A DNA stretch of 64,000 bases from Amycolatopsis australiensis (lineage in GTDB: Bacteria; Actinomycetota; Actinomycetes; Mycobacteriales; Pseudonocardiaceae): the NCBI RefSeq assembly GCF_900119165.1, contig NZ_FPJG01000006.1, forward strand, positions 5,456,001 to 5,520,000, given 5' to 3'. Positions within the stretch are counted from its first letter, which is position 1; every line of letters starts with the position of its first letter. Shown here in pieces: positions 17,577 through 27,252 of the stretch. Both the position numbers and the translations under genes were made by a program. The notes under the pieces are model-generated. The model was not told where the DNA came from and did not search any database. It worked only from the letters and a program-made list of their open reading frames with translations.

Positions 17577-20500
17577 ATGCCCCGAAGCGCCAGACCGCCG
17601 GTCGCGTTCCTGGTGACCGCCGCCGTGGTCGCCGCCGGCCTGGTCGCCATCCCGGCGGCGGCGTCCGCCGCCGATGAAGCCCTGCCCGCCGATTTCTCCT
17701 CGTCCTTCGAGCCCGGCGACGTCCAGCCGGCGTGGACCGACACCGTCGACACCGACGCGGCCGGCAAGCCGCGCGCGTACGGCGTCAACGGCGCGAACGG
17801 CACCACGATCCCCGGCGACATCCGCGGCAAGGTCACCGAGACCAGCGCCAGCAGCGAGAACACCTCCGGCGGCGAGGTCGTGTCGAACCTGGTCGACGGC
17901 ACCACGGACACGAAGTGGCTGTCGTGGGACCCGACGGCGTGGGCGCAGATCACGCTGTCGGAGCCGACCGCGATCACGCACTACGCGATCTCCTCGGCCA
18001 ACGACTTCGCCGAGCGCGACCCCAAGGACTGGACGCTGCAGGGCTCGAACGACGCCAGCGCGTGGACCGACCTGGACACGCAGACCGGCCAGACGTTCGC
18101 CGAGCGGTTCCAGACGAACAACTACAAGCTGGCCGCGCCGACGGCGCCGTACAAGTACTTCCGGCTGAACGTCACGCGCAACAACGGCGGCCCGATCCTG
18201 CAGATGTCGGAGCTGCTGCTGGCCAACGACGACCCGGCACCGCCGCCGCTGCCGAACATGCGCAGCTTCGTCGACTCCGGCCCGACCACCGGCTACACGA
18301 ACAAGAACCGGGTCGGCTTCACCGGGCTCAAGGCGTTCCGCTACTCCGGCAGCCAGACCGCGACCGGGCACGGCTGGTCGTACAACAAGATCTTCGACGT
18401 CGACATCCCGGTCGTGGCCTCGACCGAGCTGTCGTACAAGGTGCAGCCGCAGTTCATCACCGGCGACCTGAAGTACCCGAGCACGAACGTCGCGATCGAC
18501 CTGGCCTTCACCGACGGCACCTACCTGCGCAACCTCGGCGCGACCGACCAGTACGGCTTCCCGCTGACCCCGGAGGGCCAGGGCGCTTCGAAGGTGCTCT
18601 ACGCCAACCAGTGGAACCTGGTGCGCTCGGCGATCGGGCAGGTCGCGAAGGGCAAGACGATCGACCGGATCCTGGTCGGCTACGACAACCCGGACGGCCC
18701 CGGCACGTTCCAGGGCTGGCTCGACGACGTCAAGGTCTCGGCCACGCCGACGCCGCCGGCGAGCCTCCGCCCGAGCGACAACGTGATCACCACGCGCGGC
18801 ACGATGGCCAACGGCACGTTCTCCCGGGGCAACAACTTCCCGGCCACGGCGGTGCCGCACGGGTTCAACTTCTGGACCCCGGTCACCGACGCGGGCGCCG
18901 ACAACGGCGGCTCGCCGCGCTGGCTGTACAACTACAGCACCCAGAACAACGCGCAGAACCTGCCCGCGCTGCAGGCATTCAGCGTCAGCCACGAGCCCAG
19001 CCCGTGGATGGGCGACCGGCAGGTCTTCCAGGTGATGCCGTCCGCGGCCGCCGGCGTCCCGGACGCCAACCGCGACGCGCGGGCCCTGCCGTTCAAGCAC
19101 AGTGACGAGGTCGCGCGGGCGCACTACTACGGTGTGCAGTTCCAGAACGGGATCAAGACCGAGATCGCGCCGACCGACCACGCGGCGATGTTCCGGTTCT
19201 CCTTCCCGGGCAGCGACTCGAGCCTGATCTTCGACAACGCCACCAACGCGGGCGGGCTGACGCTCGACACCGCGACCGGCACGCTGTCCGGCTACACCGA
19301 CACCGGCAACTACGCCGGCGCGGGCCGGATGTTCGTCTACGCGACGTTCGACAAGCCGGTCACCGCCGGTGGCAAGCTCACCGGGCAAGGCCGCGACAAC
19401 GTCACCGGCTACCTGCGGTTCGACGCCGGCGCGGACAAGACCGTGCAGATGCGGATCGCGACGTCGCTGATCAGCGTCGAGCAGGCGAAGAAGAACCTCG
19501 CGCAGGAGATCGCCCCGGCCGCGACGTTCGACTCGGTGCGTGACGCGGCGCAGAAGGCGTGGGACGACCAGCTGAAGGTGATCGAGGTCGAGGGCGCGTC
19601 GAAGGACCAGCTCACGACGCTCTACTCGAACCTCTACCGGCTGTTCCTGTACCCGAACTCGCAGTTCGAGAACACCGGCACCGCCGACAAGCCCGCGTAC
19701 CAGTACGCGAGCCCCGTCTCGCCGAAGACCGGCGCGGACACCGCGACCCGGACGGGGTCGAAGATCGTCGACGGCCAGCTGTACGTCAACAACGGCTTCT
19801 GGGACACCTACCGCACGACCTGGCCGGCGTACTCGCTGCTCACGCCGGACATGGCCGGGAAGATGGTCGACGGGTTCGTGCAGCAGTACCGTGACGGCGG
19901 CTGGATCGCGCGCTGGTCCTCACCCGGCTACGCGGACCTGATGACCGGCACCAGCTCGGACGTCGCGTTCGCCGACGCCTACCTCAAGGGCGTGAAGAAC
20001 TTCGACGTGAAGTCGGCTTACGACGCGGCGCTCAAGAACGCCACGGTGACGCCGCCGAACTCGGCGGTCGGCCGCAAGGGCCTGGACCAGGGCATCTTCC
20101 TCGGCTACACACCCAACACGGCCAGCGAGGGCTTCTCGTGGGCGATCGAGGGCTACGTCAACGACTTCGGCATCGCGAACCTGTCGAAGAAGCTGGCCGA
20201 CGAAGCCGCGCCGAACGACCCGCGCAAGGCGGAGTACCAGGAGAACTACGAGTACTTCACCAGCCGCGCCCAGCAGTACGTGAACCTGTTCGACCCGAGT
20301 GTCGGGTTCTTCCAGGGCAAGGACGCCAACGGGAAGTTCACCAAGACCAAGGACCAGTACGACCCGCGCTCGTGGGGCGGGGACTACACCGAGACCGACG
20401 GCTGGGGCATGGCCTTCACCGTGCCGCAGGACGGTCAGGGCCTGGCGAACCTCTACGGCGGCAAGGCCGGCCTGGCGAACAAGCTGGACCAGTTCTTCGC

Positions 20501-21902
20501 CACCCCGGAGACCGCCACCTTCCCCGGGTCCTACGGCGGGGTGATCCACGAGATGCGGGAGGCCCGCGACGTGCGGATGGGCCAGTACGGCCACTCCAAC
20601 CAGCCGGCCCACCACATCCTCTACATGTACGACTACGCCGGTCAGCCTTCGAAGACACAGGCGAAGGTCCGTGAGGCGCTGTCGCGGCTGTACAACGGCA
20701 GCGAGATCGGCCAGGGCTACCCGGGTGACGAGGACAACGGCGAGATGTCCGCGTGGTACATCTTCAGCGCGCTGGGCTTCTACCCGCTGCAGATGGGCAG
20801 CCCGGACTACGCGATCGGGTCGCCACTGTTCAAGAAGGCCACGATCCACCTGGCCGGCGGCAAGGACCTCGTGATCAACGCGCCGAAGAACAGCGCGAAG
20901 AACGTCTACGTCCAGGGCGTGAAGGTCAACGGCAAGGCGTACTCCTCGACGTCGCTGCCGCAGGACCTGATCGCGAAGGGCGGCGTCATCGACTTCGACA
21001 TGGGCCCGAACCCCTCGACCTGGGGCACCGGCCCGGACGACGCGCCGAAGTCGATCACCACGGGTGACGCGGTCCCGACGCCGCTGCACGACGAGACCGG
21101 CCCCGGCCGGGGCACGCTGTCCACTTCGGACGGCTCCAACGCCGCCGCGCTGATCGACAACACCTCGCGCACCCAGGCCGCCGTCACCGGCGCCCTGCAG
21201 TACCAGCTCAACAACACCGACGAGGCCGTCACGCACTACACGCTGACGTCCCAGACCGGTGCGGGCGACCCGAAGAGCTGGACGCTGAAGGGCTCCTACG
21301 ACGGCAAGACCTGGGCCGTGGCCGACCAGCAGACGAACCAGGCGTTCACCTGGCGGCAGCAGACCCGCGCGTTCAAGGTGGCCAACCCGGCGCACTACGC
21401 CTACTACAAGCTCGAAGTCACCGCGACCAGCACCGGCGCCCCGGCGCAGCTGGCCGAGTTCGAGCTGCTGGGCAAGCCGGACGCCGCCTGCACCCGCACG
21501 ATCACGGGTGCGTCGAACGGGCCGCTGCCGGTGACGTCCGGCACGGTGTGCCTGCAGGACGCGACAGTGTCGGGCCCGGTGACCGTGTCCGGCGGCGCGT
21601 CGCTGGTGGTGCGCGGCGGGACGATCACCGGCCCGCTCTCGGCCACCGGCGCCGGGCAGGTCGTGCTCAACCGCACCAAGGTGGGCGGACCGGTGGCGAT
21701 CACCGGGACGACCGGCACGGTGTCGATCGAGCTGACCGACGTCGGCGGCCCGGTCGCGCTGACCGGCAACCACGGCCCGGTGCTGACGTCGAGCACCGTG
21801 GGCGGCCCGCTGGCCTGCGCGGCCAACTCGCCGGCCCCGACGGACTACGACCTGCCCAACACCGTCCGCGGCCCCGCCGCCGGGCAGTGCGCGGCGATCT
21901 AG
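17577..21902 (+). CDS. Secreted GH92 alpha-mannosidase with discoidin domains
   Basis: 1441 residues; GGAG at 17568-17571 precedes the ATG. Domains: signal peptide 1-32 (cut near ASA-ADEA); F5/8-type discoidin domain about 88-219; jelly-roll region to 400; GH92 N-domain from about 403 (TTRGTMANGTFSRG); GH92 catalytic (alpha/alpha)6 domain about 670-1140 with HSNQPAHH and the GDEDNGEMSAW motif that holds the catalytic base; second discoidin module about 1228-1300; and a C-terminal Gly-rich repeat 1303-1441. GH92 enzymes are calcium-dependent exo-alpha-mannosidases, mostly alpha-1,2. The linkage cannot be read from sequence. Expected to be extracellular, acting on mannans or N-glycans. Confidence 0.95.
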   Translation: MPRSARPPVAFLVTAAVVAAGLVAIPAAASAADEALPADFSSSFEPGDVQPAWTDTVDTDAAGKPRAYGVNGANGTTIPGDIRGKVTETSASSENTSGGEVVSNLVDGTTDTKWLSWDPTAWAQITLSEPTAITHYAISSANDFAERDPKDWTLQGSNDASAWTDLDTQTGQTFAERFQTNNYKLAAPTAPYKYFRLNVTRNNGGPILQMSELLLANDDPAPPPLPNMRSFVDSGPTTGYTNKNRVGFTGLKAFRYSGSQTATGHGWSYNKIFDVDIPVVASTELSYKVQPQFITGDLKYPSTNVAIDLAFTDGTYLRNLGATDQYGFPLTPEGQGASKVLYANQWNLVRSAIGQVAKGKTIDRILVGYDNPDGPGTFQGWLDDVKVSATPTPPASLRPSDNVITTRGTMANGTFSRGNNFPATAVPHGFNFWTPVTDAGADNGGSPRWLYNYSTQNNAQNLPALQAFSVSHEPSPWMGDRQVFQVMPSAAAGVPDANRDARALPFKHSDEVARAHYYGVQFQNGIKTEIAPTDHAAMFRFSFPGSDSSLIFDNATNAGGLTLDTATGTLSGYTDTGNYAGAGRMFVYATFDKPVTAGGKLTGQGRDNVTGYLRFDAGADKTVQMRIATSLISVEQAKKNLAQEIAPAATFDSVRDAAQKAWDDQLKVIEVEGASKDQLTTLYSNLYRLFLYPNSQFENTGTADKPAYQYASPVSPKTGADTATRTGSKIVDGQLYVNNGFWDTYRTTWPAYSLLTPDMAGKMVDGFVQQYRDGGWIARWSSPGYADLMTGTSSDVAFADAYLKGVKNFDVKSAYDAALKNATVTPPNSAVGRKGLDQGIFLGYTPNTASEGFSWAIEGYVNDFGIANLSKKLADEAAPNDPRKAEYQENYEYFTSRAQQYVNLFDPSVGFFQGKDANGKFTKTKDQYDPRSWGGDYTETDGWGMAFTVPQDGQGLANLYGGKAGLANKLDQFFATPETATFPGSYGGVIHEMREARDVRMGQYGHSNQPAHHILYMYDYAGQPSKTQAKVREALSRLYNGSEIGQGYPGDEDNGEMSAWYIFSALGFYPLQMGSPDYAIGSPLFKKATIHLAGGKDLVINAPKNSAKNVYVQGVKVNGKAYSSTSLPQDLIAKGGVIDFDMGPNPSTWGTGPDDAPKSITTGDAVPTPLHDETGPGRGTLSTSDGSNAAALIDNTSRTQAAVTGALQYQLNNTDEAVTHYTLTSQTGAGDPKSWTLKGSYDGKTWAVADQQTNQAFTWRQQTRAFKVANPAHYAYYKLEVTATSTGAPAQLAEFELLGKPDAACTRTITGASNGPLPVTSGTVCLQDATVSGPVTVSGGASLVVRGGTITGPLSATGAGQVVLNRTKVGGPVAITGTTGTVSIELTDVGGPVALTGNHGPVLTSSTVGGPLACAANSPAPTDYDLPNTVRGPAAGQCAAI
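21480..21880 (+). repeat. C-terminal GP-V/L repeat in the secreted GH92 protein
   Basis: Within residues about 1303-1435 a short unit recurs: TVSGPVTVSG, TITGPLSATG, KVGGPVAITG, DVGGPVALTG and TVGGPLACAA, spaced about 20-25 residues. It looks like a small parallel beta-helix cap. Two Cys pairs flank it (CTRT...TVCLQ and LACAA...GQCAAI). Likely a secretion-stability or wall-binding module; function is inferred. Confidence 0.6.
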
Positions 21903-21915
21903 TCCACCCGATCGA

Positions 21916-21954
21916 CCGGGAAGGCCTCCTCACCCCGGTGAGGGGGCCTTCCCG
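21916..21954 (+). terminator. Strong hairpin terminator between the two GH92 genes
   Basis: CCGGGAAGGCCTCCTCACC pairs with GGTGAGGGGGCCTTCCCGG around a tiny loop (one G-T wobble), starting 13 bases after the stop of the first GH92 gene. No T run follows, as usual in high-GC actinobacteria. It should separate the transcripts of the two GH92 genes. Confidence 0.8.
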
Positions 21955-21988
21955 GCGTTCCGGGCCGCGGGCTGGGCCGTTCGGCGGA

Positions 21989-22000
21989 TACGGTGGGCGC
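21989..22000 (+). promoter_or_regulatory. -10 element, predicted leaderless start of second GH92 gene
   Basis: TACGGT (21989-21994) plus six bases leads to the ATG at 22001, right after the terminator. No ribosome site is present. The second GH92 gene therefore probably has its own promoter without the LacI-like operator. Confidence 0.5.
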
Positions 22001-25000
22001 ATGCCCGACGCCGTGTTCTTCTCCTCCTTCGAAACCGGTGACCCGCAGCCGGTGGACCCGGCCTTGCGGGTCGGCAGCGGCCCCGACCGCTCCCCCACGG
22101 CCAAGACCGGCGTCGGCTTCACCGGCCTCAAGGCCCTGCGCTACGACGCCCGCCCCGAGGCCGTCCTGTTCGAGCTGGACGTCCCGGTGACCGCGCGCAC
22201 CGAGCTGTCCTATGCGGTCTTCCCCGTCGCCGACGGTGAGATCCCCGCCTACCACGCCACCCGGGTCGCCCTCGACGTCGAGTTCGCCGACGGCACCTCG
22301 GCCGGCTTCGCCCCGGTGGACGACAAGACCCGCTACGTCGACCAGTGGAACCTCGTCCGGCGCCCGCTGGGGGCGTTCGCGGGCCGCCGCATCAGCCGGA
22401 TCGTGCTGCGCACCGCGTCCCCCGCGGGCGAGATCACCGGCTGGCTCGACGACGTCCGGATCGCCGAACGCCCCGAGCCGCCGCGCGAGCCCGCCGACTT
22501 CGTCCGCACCACCCGCGGCACGCACTCCAGCGGCGAATTCTCCCGCGGCAACACCTTCCCGGCCACCGCCGTGCCGCACGGGTTCAACTTCTGGACCCCG
22601 GTCACCGACGCCGGCGTCACCAACTGGATCTACTCCTACCACCGCCACAACGACGACCGGAACCGCCCGGCGCTGCAGGCCTTCGCGCTGAGCCACCAGC
22701 CGAGCCCGTGGATGGGCGACCGCCACACCTTCCACGTCATGCCCGGCACCGGCCCGGCCGAACCCGACCGCCGCCGGCGTGCCCTGGCCTTCACCCACGA
22801 CGACGAGACCGACTCGCCGCACCACTACGGCGTCCGGTTCGCCAACGGCATCACCGCCGACCTCGCGCCGACGTCCCACGCGGCGATCCTGCGGTGCACC
22901 TTCCCCGGCGGCCGCGGCTGGCTGCTGTTCGACAACACCGCCAACCGCGGCGGCCTGCGCCTGCACCCGGAACGGGGTGTCGTCACCGGCCACACCTGGA
23001 TCCGCAGCCGCCTCTCGGCCGGCGCGCGCCGGATGTTCGTCTACGCCGAAACCGACGTCCCGGCCCGGCGCGGCGGCAAGATCCACCGCCCGTTCTGGCG
23101 CACCGTGACCGGCGCCCTCGAGTTCGACGCGCCGGCGGTGACGCTGCGGATCGCGACGTCGCTGATCAGCCTCGCCCAGGCCAAGCGCAACCTCGAACTG
23201 GAGATCCCGGCCGGGACGCCGTTCGAACACGTCCGCGACCAGGCCCGGCAGCTGTGGCAGGACGTGCTCGGCCGCGTCGAGGTCGAAGGCGCCACCGAAG
23301 ACCAGCGGACCACCCTGTACTCGAACCTCTACCGGCTGTTCCTCTACCCGAACATCGCGCACGAGAACACACCGAAAGGCATCCGGCACGCGAGCCCGGT
23401 CGTGCGCCGGTGGTGGCCGAGCACCCGCACCCGCACCGGCGCGAAAGTCGTCGACGGCGAGCTGTACGTCAACAACGGCTTCTGGGACACCTACCGCACC
23501 ACCTGGCCCGCGTATGCGCTGCTCACCCCCGAGCACTGCGGCCGGATGGCCGACGGGTTCGTCCAGCAGTACCGCGAAGGCGGGTGGATCGCCCGCTGGT
23601 CCTCCCCCGGCTACGCCGACCTGATGACCGGCACCAGCTCGGACGTCGCGTTCGCCGACGCCTACCTCAAGGGCGTCAAGAACTTCGACGTCGAGGCCGC
23701 CTTCGACGCCGCCGTCAAGAACGCCACCGTCACCCCGCCGCACCGCGCGGTCGGCCGCAAGGGCCTCGACGAGTCGATCTTCCTCGGCTGGACCCCCTTC
23801 TCCGTCCCCGGCGGGCTCTCCTGGGCACTGGAAGGCTGCATCAACGACTTCGGCCTGGCCAACCTCGCCGACGCGCTGTCCCGGGAAAGCGATGGGCCAC
23901 GCGCCCGGACGTTCGCCGACTACGCCGCCTACTTCCGCGAGCGGGCCAAGAACTACGTCCACCACTTCGACCCCGCGATCGGCTTCTTCCAGGGCCGCCA
24001 CCGCGACGGCCGCCGCAGGTTCGCCCCCGAAGGCTACGACCCGGCCGCCTGGGGCGGCGACTTCGTCGAAACCAACGCCTGGAACACCGCCTTCACCGTT
24101 CCCCACGACGGCCCCGGCCTCGCCGCGCTGCACGGCGGACACGCCGGCCTTGAAGCCAAGCTCGACACCTTCTTCGCCACCCCGGAGACCGGCCGCCGGC
24201 CCGGCGCGTACGGCGGGCTGATCCACGAGATGACCGAAGCCCGCGACGTCCGCATGGGCCAGTACGGCCACTCCAACCAGCCGTCCCACCACATCCCGTA
24301 CGTCTACAACCTCGCCGGCGCGCCCGCCAAGACCCAGCGCGTCGTGCGGGAAGTCCTCCAGCGGCTCTACACCGGCAGCGACATCGGGCAGGGCTACCCC
24401 GGCGACGAGGACAACGGCGAAATGTCGGCGTGGTGGGTGTTCGGCGCACTGGGTTTCTACCCGCTGGCCACCGGCAGCCCGCGCTACGCGATCGGCTCGC
24501 CCCTGTTCGAAAAGGCCACCGTGCACCTCGGCGGCGGCAAGCGGCTCGTCGTCCACGCCCCCGGCAACACCGCCGAGACCGTCTACGTCCGCGGGCTCAC
24601 CGTCGACGGCCGGCCCCACGACGCGACCACCATCTCCCACGCCACCCTCGCCGGCGGCGCCGAGCTGGTCTTCGACCTCGCGACCGAGCCCACCGGCTGG
24701 GGCGCCCCGCCACCACCGGCCGCCCACCCGGACCCGGTCACCGACCTCACCGGCACCGCGACCGCCTCCGACGGCACGAACGCCGGCGCGCTGTTCGACG
24801 ACACCACCCGCACCCAGGTCACCTTCCGCACCACCACCCCGGCGATCGAGTTCACCGTCACCGGCCCGCCCCGCCCGGTCGTGCTCTACACGCTCACCTC
24901 CGGCACCCGCCGCGGCGACCCCAGCGCGTGGGTCCTCGAAGGCTCCGACGACGGCACCCGCTGGACCACCCTCGACGAACGCCACGGCGAGCTGTTCCGC

Positions 25001-25126
25001 TGGCGCCGCCAGACCCGTCCCTTCGCGCTCGCCCACCCGGCCGCGCACCCGCACTACCGGCTGCGGATCACCGCCACCCGCGGCGGCCGCGCCACCGTCG
25101 CCCAGTGGGAGCTGCTCGCCCGATGA
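22001..25126 (+). CDS. GH92 family glycosidase without signal peptide
   Basis: 1041-residue paralogue of the preceding gene, aligning from its middle jelly-roll to the C-terminal discoidin module but lacking the signal peptide, first discoidin domain and C-terminal repeat. GH92 N-domain from about 168 (TTRGTHSSGEFSRG), catalytic domain from about 428, GDEDNGEMSAWW near 800, and a discoidin-like tail to the end. All conserved motifs match, so it should be active as an exo-alpha-mannosidase, but in the cytosol or exported by another route. Its end overlaps the FUSC gene (ATGA). Sense-strand third positions are mostly C. Confidence 0.93.
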   Translation: MPDAVFFSSFETGDPQPVDPALRVGSGPDRSPTAKTGVGFTGLKALRYDARPEAVLFELDVPVTARTELSYAVFPVADGEIPAYHATRVALDVEFADGTSAGFAPVDDKTRYVDQWNLVRRPLGAFAGRRISRIVLRTASPAGEITGWLDDVRIAERPEPPREPADFVRTTRGTHSSGEFSRGNTFPATAVPHGFNFWTPVTDAGVTNWIYSYHRHNDDRNRPALQAFALSHQPSPWMGDRHTFHVMPGTGPAEPDRRRRALAFTHDDETDSPHHYGVRFANGITADLAPTSHAAILRCTFPGGRGWLLFDNTANRGGLRLHPERGVVTGHTWIRSRLSAGARRMFVYAETDVPARRGGKIHRPFWRTVTGALEFDAPAVTLRIATSLISLAQAKRNLELEIPAGTPFEHVRDQARQLWQDVLGRVEVEGATEDQRTTLYSNLYRLFLYPNIAHENTPKGIRHASPVVRRWWPSTRTRTGAKVVDGELYVNNGFWDTYRTTWPAYALLTPEHCGRMADGFVQQYREGGWIARWSSPGYADLMTGTSSDVAFADAYLKGVKNFDVEAAFDAAVKNATVTPPHRAVGRKGLDESIFLGWTPFSVPGGLSWALEGCINDFGLANLADALSRESDGPRARTFADYAAYFRERAKNYVHHFDPAIGFFQGRHRDGRRRFAPEGYDPAAWGGDFVETNAWNTAFTVPHDGPGLAALHGGHAGLEAKLDTFFATPETGRRPGAYGGLIHEMTEARDVRMGQYGHSNQPSHHIPYVYNLAGAPAKTQRVVREVLQRLYTGSDIGQGYPGDEDNGEMSAWWVFGALGFYPLATGSPRYAIGSPLFEKATVHLGGGKRLVVHAPGNTAETVYVRGLTVDGRPHDATTISHATLAGGAELVFDLATEPTGWGAPPPPAAHPDPVTDLTGTATASDGTNAGALFDDTTRTQVTFRTTTPAIEFTVTGPPRPVVLYTLTSGTRRGDPSAWVLEGSDDGTRWTTLDERHGELFRWRRQTRPFALAHPAAHPHYRLRITATRGGRATVAQWELLAR

Positions 25127-27210
25127 ACCACCTCCGCTCCGCCGCGCTCGACCGGCTGGCGGCGGCCGACCCCGGGCTGGTCCGGCTGCGCCTGGCCGGC
25201 TCCGCCGTCCTCGGCATCGTCCTCGCCGTCGCCGCCCTGCTGCCCACCCACGTGCCGCTGACCGTCATGCTCGTCGGCGCCGTCGCCGCGATGATGTCGG
25301 CCTTCACCGTCAACGACGCCACCCCCGGCGGCCAGGCCGTCACACTCGCGCTGGCGTTCCTCACCGGCGCCGCCTCGATCACCGTCGCCAGCCTCGGCTC
25401 GGCTCTGCCGCCGCTCGACAGCGTCGTGTTCGTCCTGCTGATCTTCGTCGCCGTCTACGCCCAGCGCTTCGGGCCCCGCGGCACCGCGCTCGGCTCGATC
25501 GGCTTCTTCCTGTTCTTCTTCCCGATGTTCCTACAGGCCCACCTCAAGCAGGTCCCGCAGCTGCTGATGGCACTGGCCGTCGGCGTCCTCGCCAACGCCG
25601 TGGTCCGCTTCGTCCTGTTGCGCCACCACCCCGAAGCCGAGTTCCTCCGCGTCCGCCGCGCCTTCCGCGCCCGCCTCGGCGCGGCCGTCCGCGCCACCGA
25701 GGCCTACCTGGCCGTCAACGGCTCCGAACGCACCCGCAAGCAGCTGCGCAGCGCACTGGCCCGGCTCCACGAATGCGTGCTGCTCATCGAAGACGCCGCC
25801 CCCGACGTCGTCGACGCCCGCGCCGCCGACCGCCTCCGCCGCCGCGCCATCGAAGTCGAGCTGGCCGTCGAATGGCTGGCCATCACCGTCCAGCGGACCT
25901 GCTCCGACGAGCTCGGCACCGACGTCCGCGACGACCTCATCGCCCGGCTCGCCCGCTTCCGCGCCCTGATGGAACGCGACCCGCGCGAGCTGCCGCTGAT
26001 CAGCCAGACCGGCGAGTTCAGCCGCATGCTCGTCGAAGGCAGCCGCATCGACTCCCACGCCGCCCCGGGCGACGGCGTCCGCAAGGCACTGGCCGAGCTC
26101 GCCCTGGCCGACGACCGCGCCCAGCGCGCCGCCGCCCCGGAAGCCACCCTCGACCCGCTCGACGAGGACGACGACGAGGAACCGACACCCGCGTTCGCCT
26201 ACGACAACCGCACCCGCAGCGCCATCCAGGCCGTCGTCGGCGGCGGGCTCGCCGTTCTCGGCGGCGAACTCGTCTCCCACCAGCGCTGGTACTGGGCCGT
26301 GCTCACCGTGTTCGTGGTGTTCATCGGCGCCTCCAGCGCCGGCGCCACCTTCGTCAAAGGCGTCCGCCGCCTCGGCGGCACCCTGATCGGCATCGTCGGC
26401 GGCGTCCTGCTCGCCCTGCTCGTCGGCGGCAACACCACGGCCACGCTCGCCCTCATCCTGGTGTGCGTCTTCGGCATGGTCTACACCGCCCGCGTCTCCC
26501 AGGTCGTGATGGCCTTCTTCATCACCAGCATGCTCGGCCTGCTCTACAGCCTGCTCGGCACGTTCAGCCTCCAGGTGCTCTGGATCCGCGTCGCCGAGAC
26601 CGCCGTCGGCGCCGCCGCGGGCATCCTCGCCGCCGTCGTGATCGTCCCGGTCCGCACCCGCTCGGTCATGCTCGACGACATCACCGGCGTGCTCGACGAG
26701 CTCGAGGAGTTCCTGGAACACGCCTGCGGCCTGCTCACCGGCGAGGAGAACGTCAACATCATCGAACTCTCCCGCGACCTCGACCGCGCCGTCGAACAGG
26801 TCCGCACCACCATCGAGCCGCTGACCCACCCGGTCAACCTGCGCAGCGCCCGCCGCGACTACGGCTGGCACGTGCTGACCACGCTCGAAACCATCGCCTT
26901 CCGCGCCCGCCACGTCGCCGCCCGCGCCCAGCCCGGCCAGCTCGCCGGCCCCACCGCCGACCGCCTGCGCCAGTTCACCGGACGGCTCCTGAGCAACATC
27001 GACGTCGTCCGCAAGGCACTGGAGTCGCCGGGTGGCCCCACACCCGGCACGCTCGTGCGCGACGACGGCACCCCGGTCTCCGACCGCGTCGAGCAGGCCG
27101 AGACCCGCGCCGTCCTGTCCAGCCTCAGCCACCTCGACGAAGCCCTCGTCTCCCTCGGCCGCGTCTTCGACATCCAGGCCACCGACCCCCGGACCCCGGC
27201 CAAGAAGTGA
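25123..27210 (+). CDS. FUSC family membrane protein
   Basis: 695 residues, ATG inside the TGA region of the second GH92 gene (ATGA). Two membrane blocks, each of about five or six helices (about residues 25-165 and 365-515), alternate with cytosolic alpha-helical regions (about 170-360 and 520-695). This is the fusaric-acid-resistance/aromatic-acid-exporter (AaeB/YccS) plan. FUSC members export aromatic or other organic acids; many are uncharacterised. Coupling with an intracellular-looking GH92 is unusual and suggests a shared substrate or stress, which is inference. Confidence 0.88.
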   Translation: MNHLRSAALDRLAAADPGLVRLRLAGSAVLGIVLAVAALLPTHVPLTVMLVGAVAAMMSAFTVNDATPGGQAVTLALAFLTGAASITVASLGSALPPLDSVVFVLLIFVAVYAQRFGPRGTALGSIGFFLFFFPMFLQAHLKQVPQLLMALAVGVLANAVVRFVLLRHHPEAEFLRVRRAFRARLGAAVRATEAYLAVNGSERTRKQLRSALARLHECVLLIEDAAPDVVDARAADRLRRRAIEVELAVEWLAITVQRTCSDELGTDVRDDLIARLARFRALMERDPRELPLISQTGEFSRMLVEGSRIDSHAAPGDGVRKALAELALADDRAQRAAAPEATLDPLDEDDDEEPTPAFAYDNRTRSAIQAVVGGGLAVLGGELVSHQRWYWAVLTVFVVFIGASSAGATFVKGVRRLGGTLIGIVGGVLLALLVGGNTTATLALILVCVFGMVYTARVSQVVMAFFITSMLGLLYSLLGTFSLQVLWIRVAETAVGAAAGILAAVVIVPVRTRSVMLDDITGVLDELEEFLEHACGLLTGEENVNIIELSRDLDRAVEQVRTTIEPLTHPVNLRSARRDYGWHVLTTLETIAFRARHVAARAQPGQLAGPTADRLRQFTGRLLSNIDVVRKALESPGGPTPGTLVRDDGTPVSDRVEQAETRAVLSSLSHLDEALVSLGRVFDIQATDPRTPAKK

Positions 27211-27240
27211 GAGCCGGGACGGCCCGCCGCCCCGGCTCTC
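27209..27240 (+). terminator. Hairpin terminator between FUSC gene and convergent DUF4360 gene
   Basis: GAGAGCCGGG pairs with CCCCGGCTCTC immediately after the FUSC stop. It lies 13 bases before the stop of the convergent DUF4360 gene and can serve both strands. Confidence 0.7.
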
Positions 27241-27252
27241 ACCGCGCTCCGC

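Noticed and set aside
16635..19388. Long minus-strand frame running from the methyltransferase into the GH92 gene
   Set aside because: Only the 16635-17279 part has a start, -10 box and recognisable domain; the remainder is antisense to the GH92 gene.
21899..25054. Minus-strand frame of about 1050 codons opposite the second GH92 gene
   Set aside because: No domain, Val/Gly/Asp/Arg-rich shadow translation caused by C-ending codons of the GH92 gene.
17577..25126. Assembly duplication of one GH92 gene
   Set aside because: The two copies differ throughout in bases and residues, and in domain content, so they are true paralogues.
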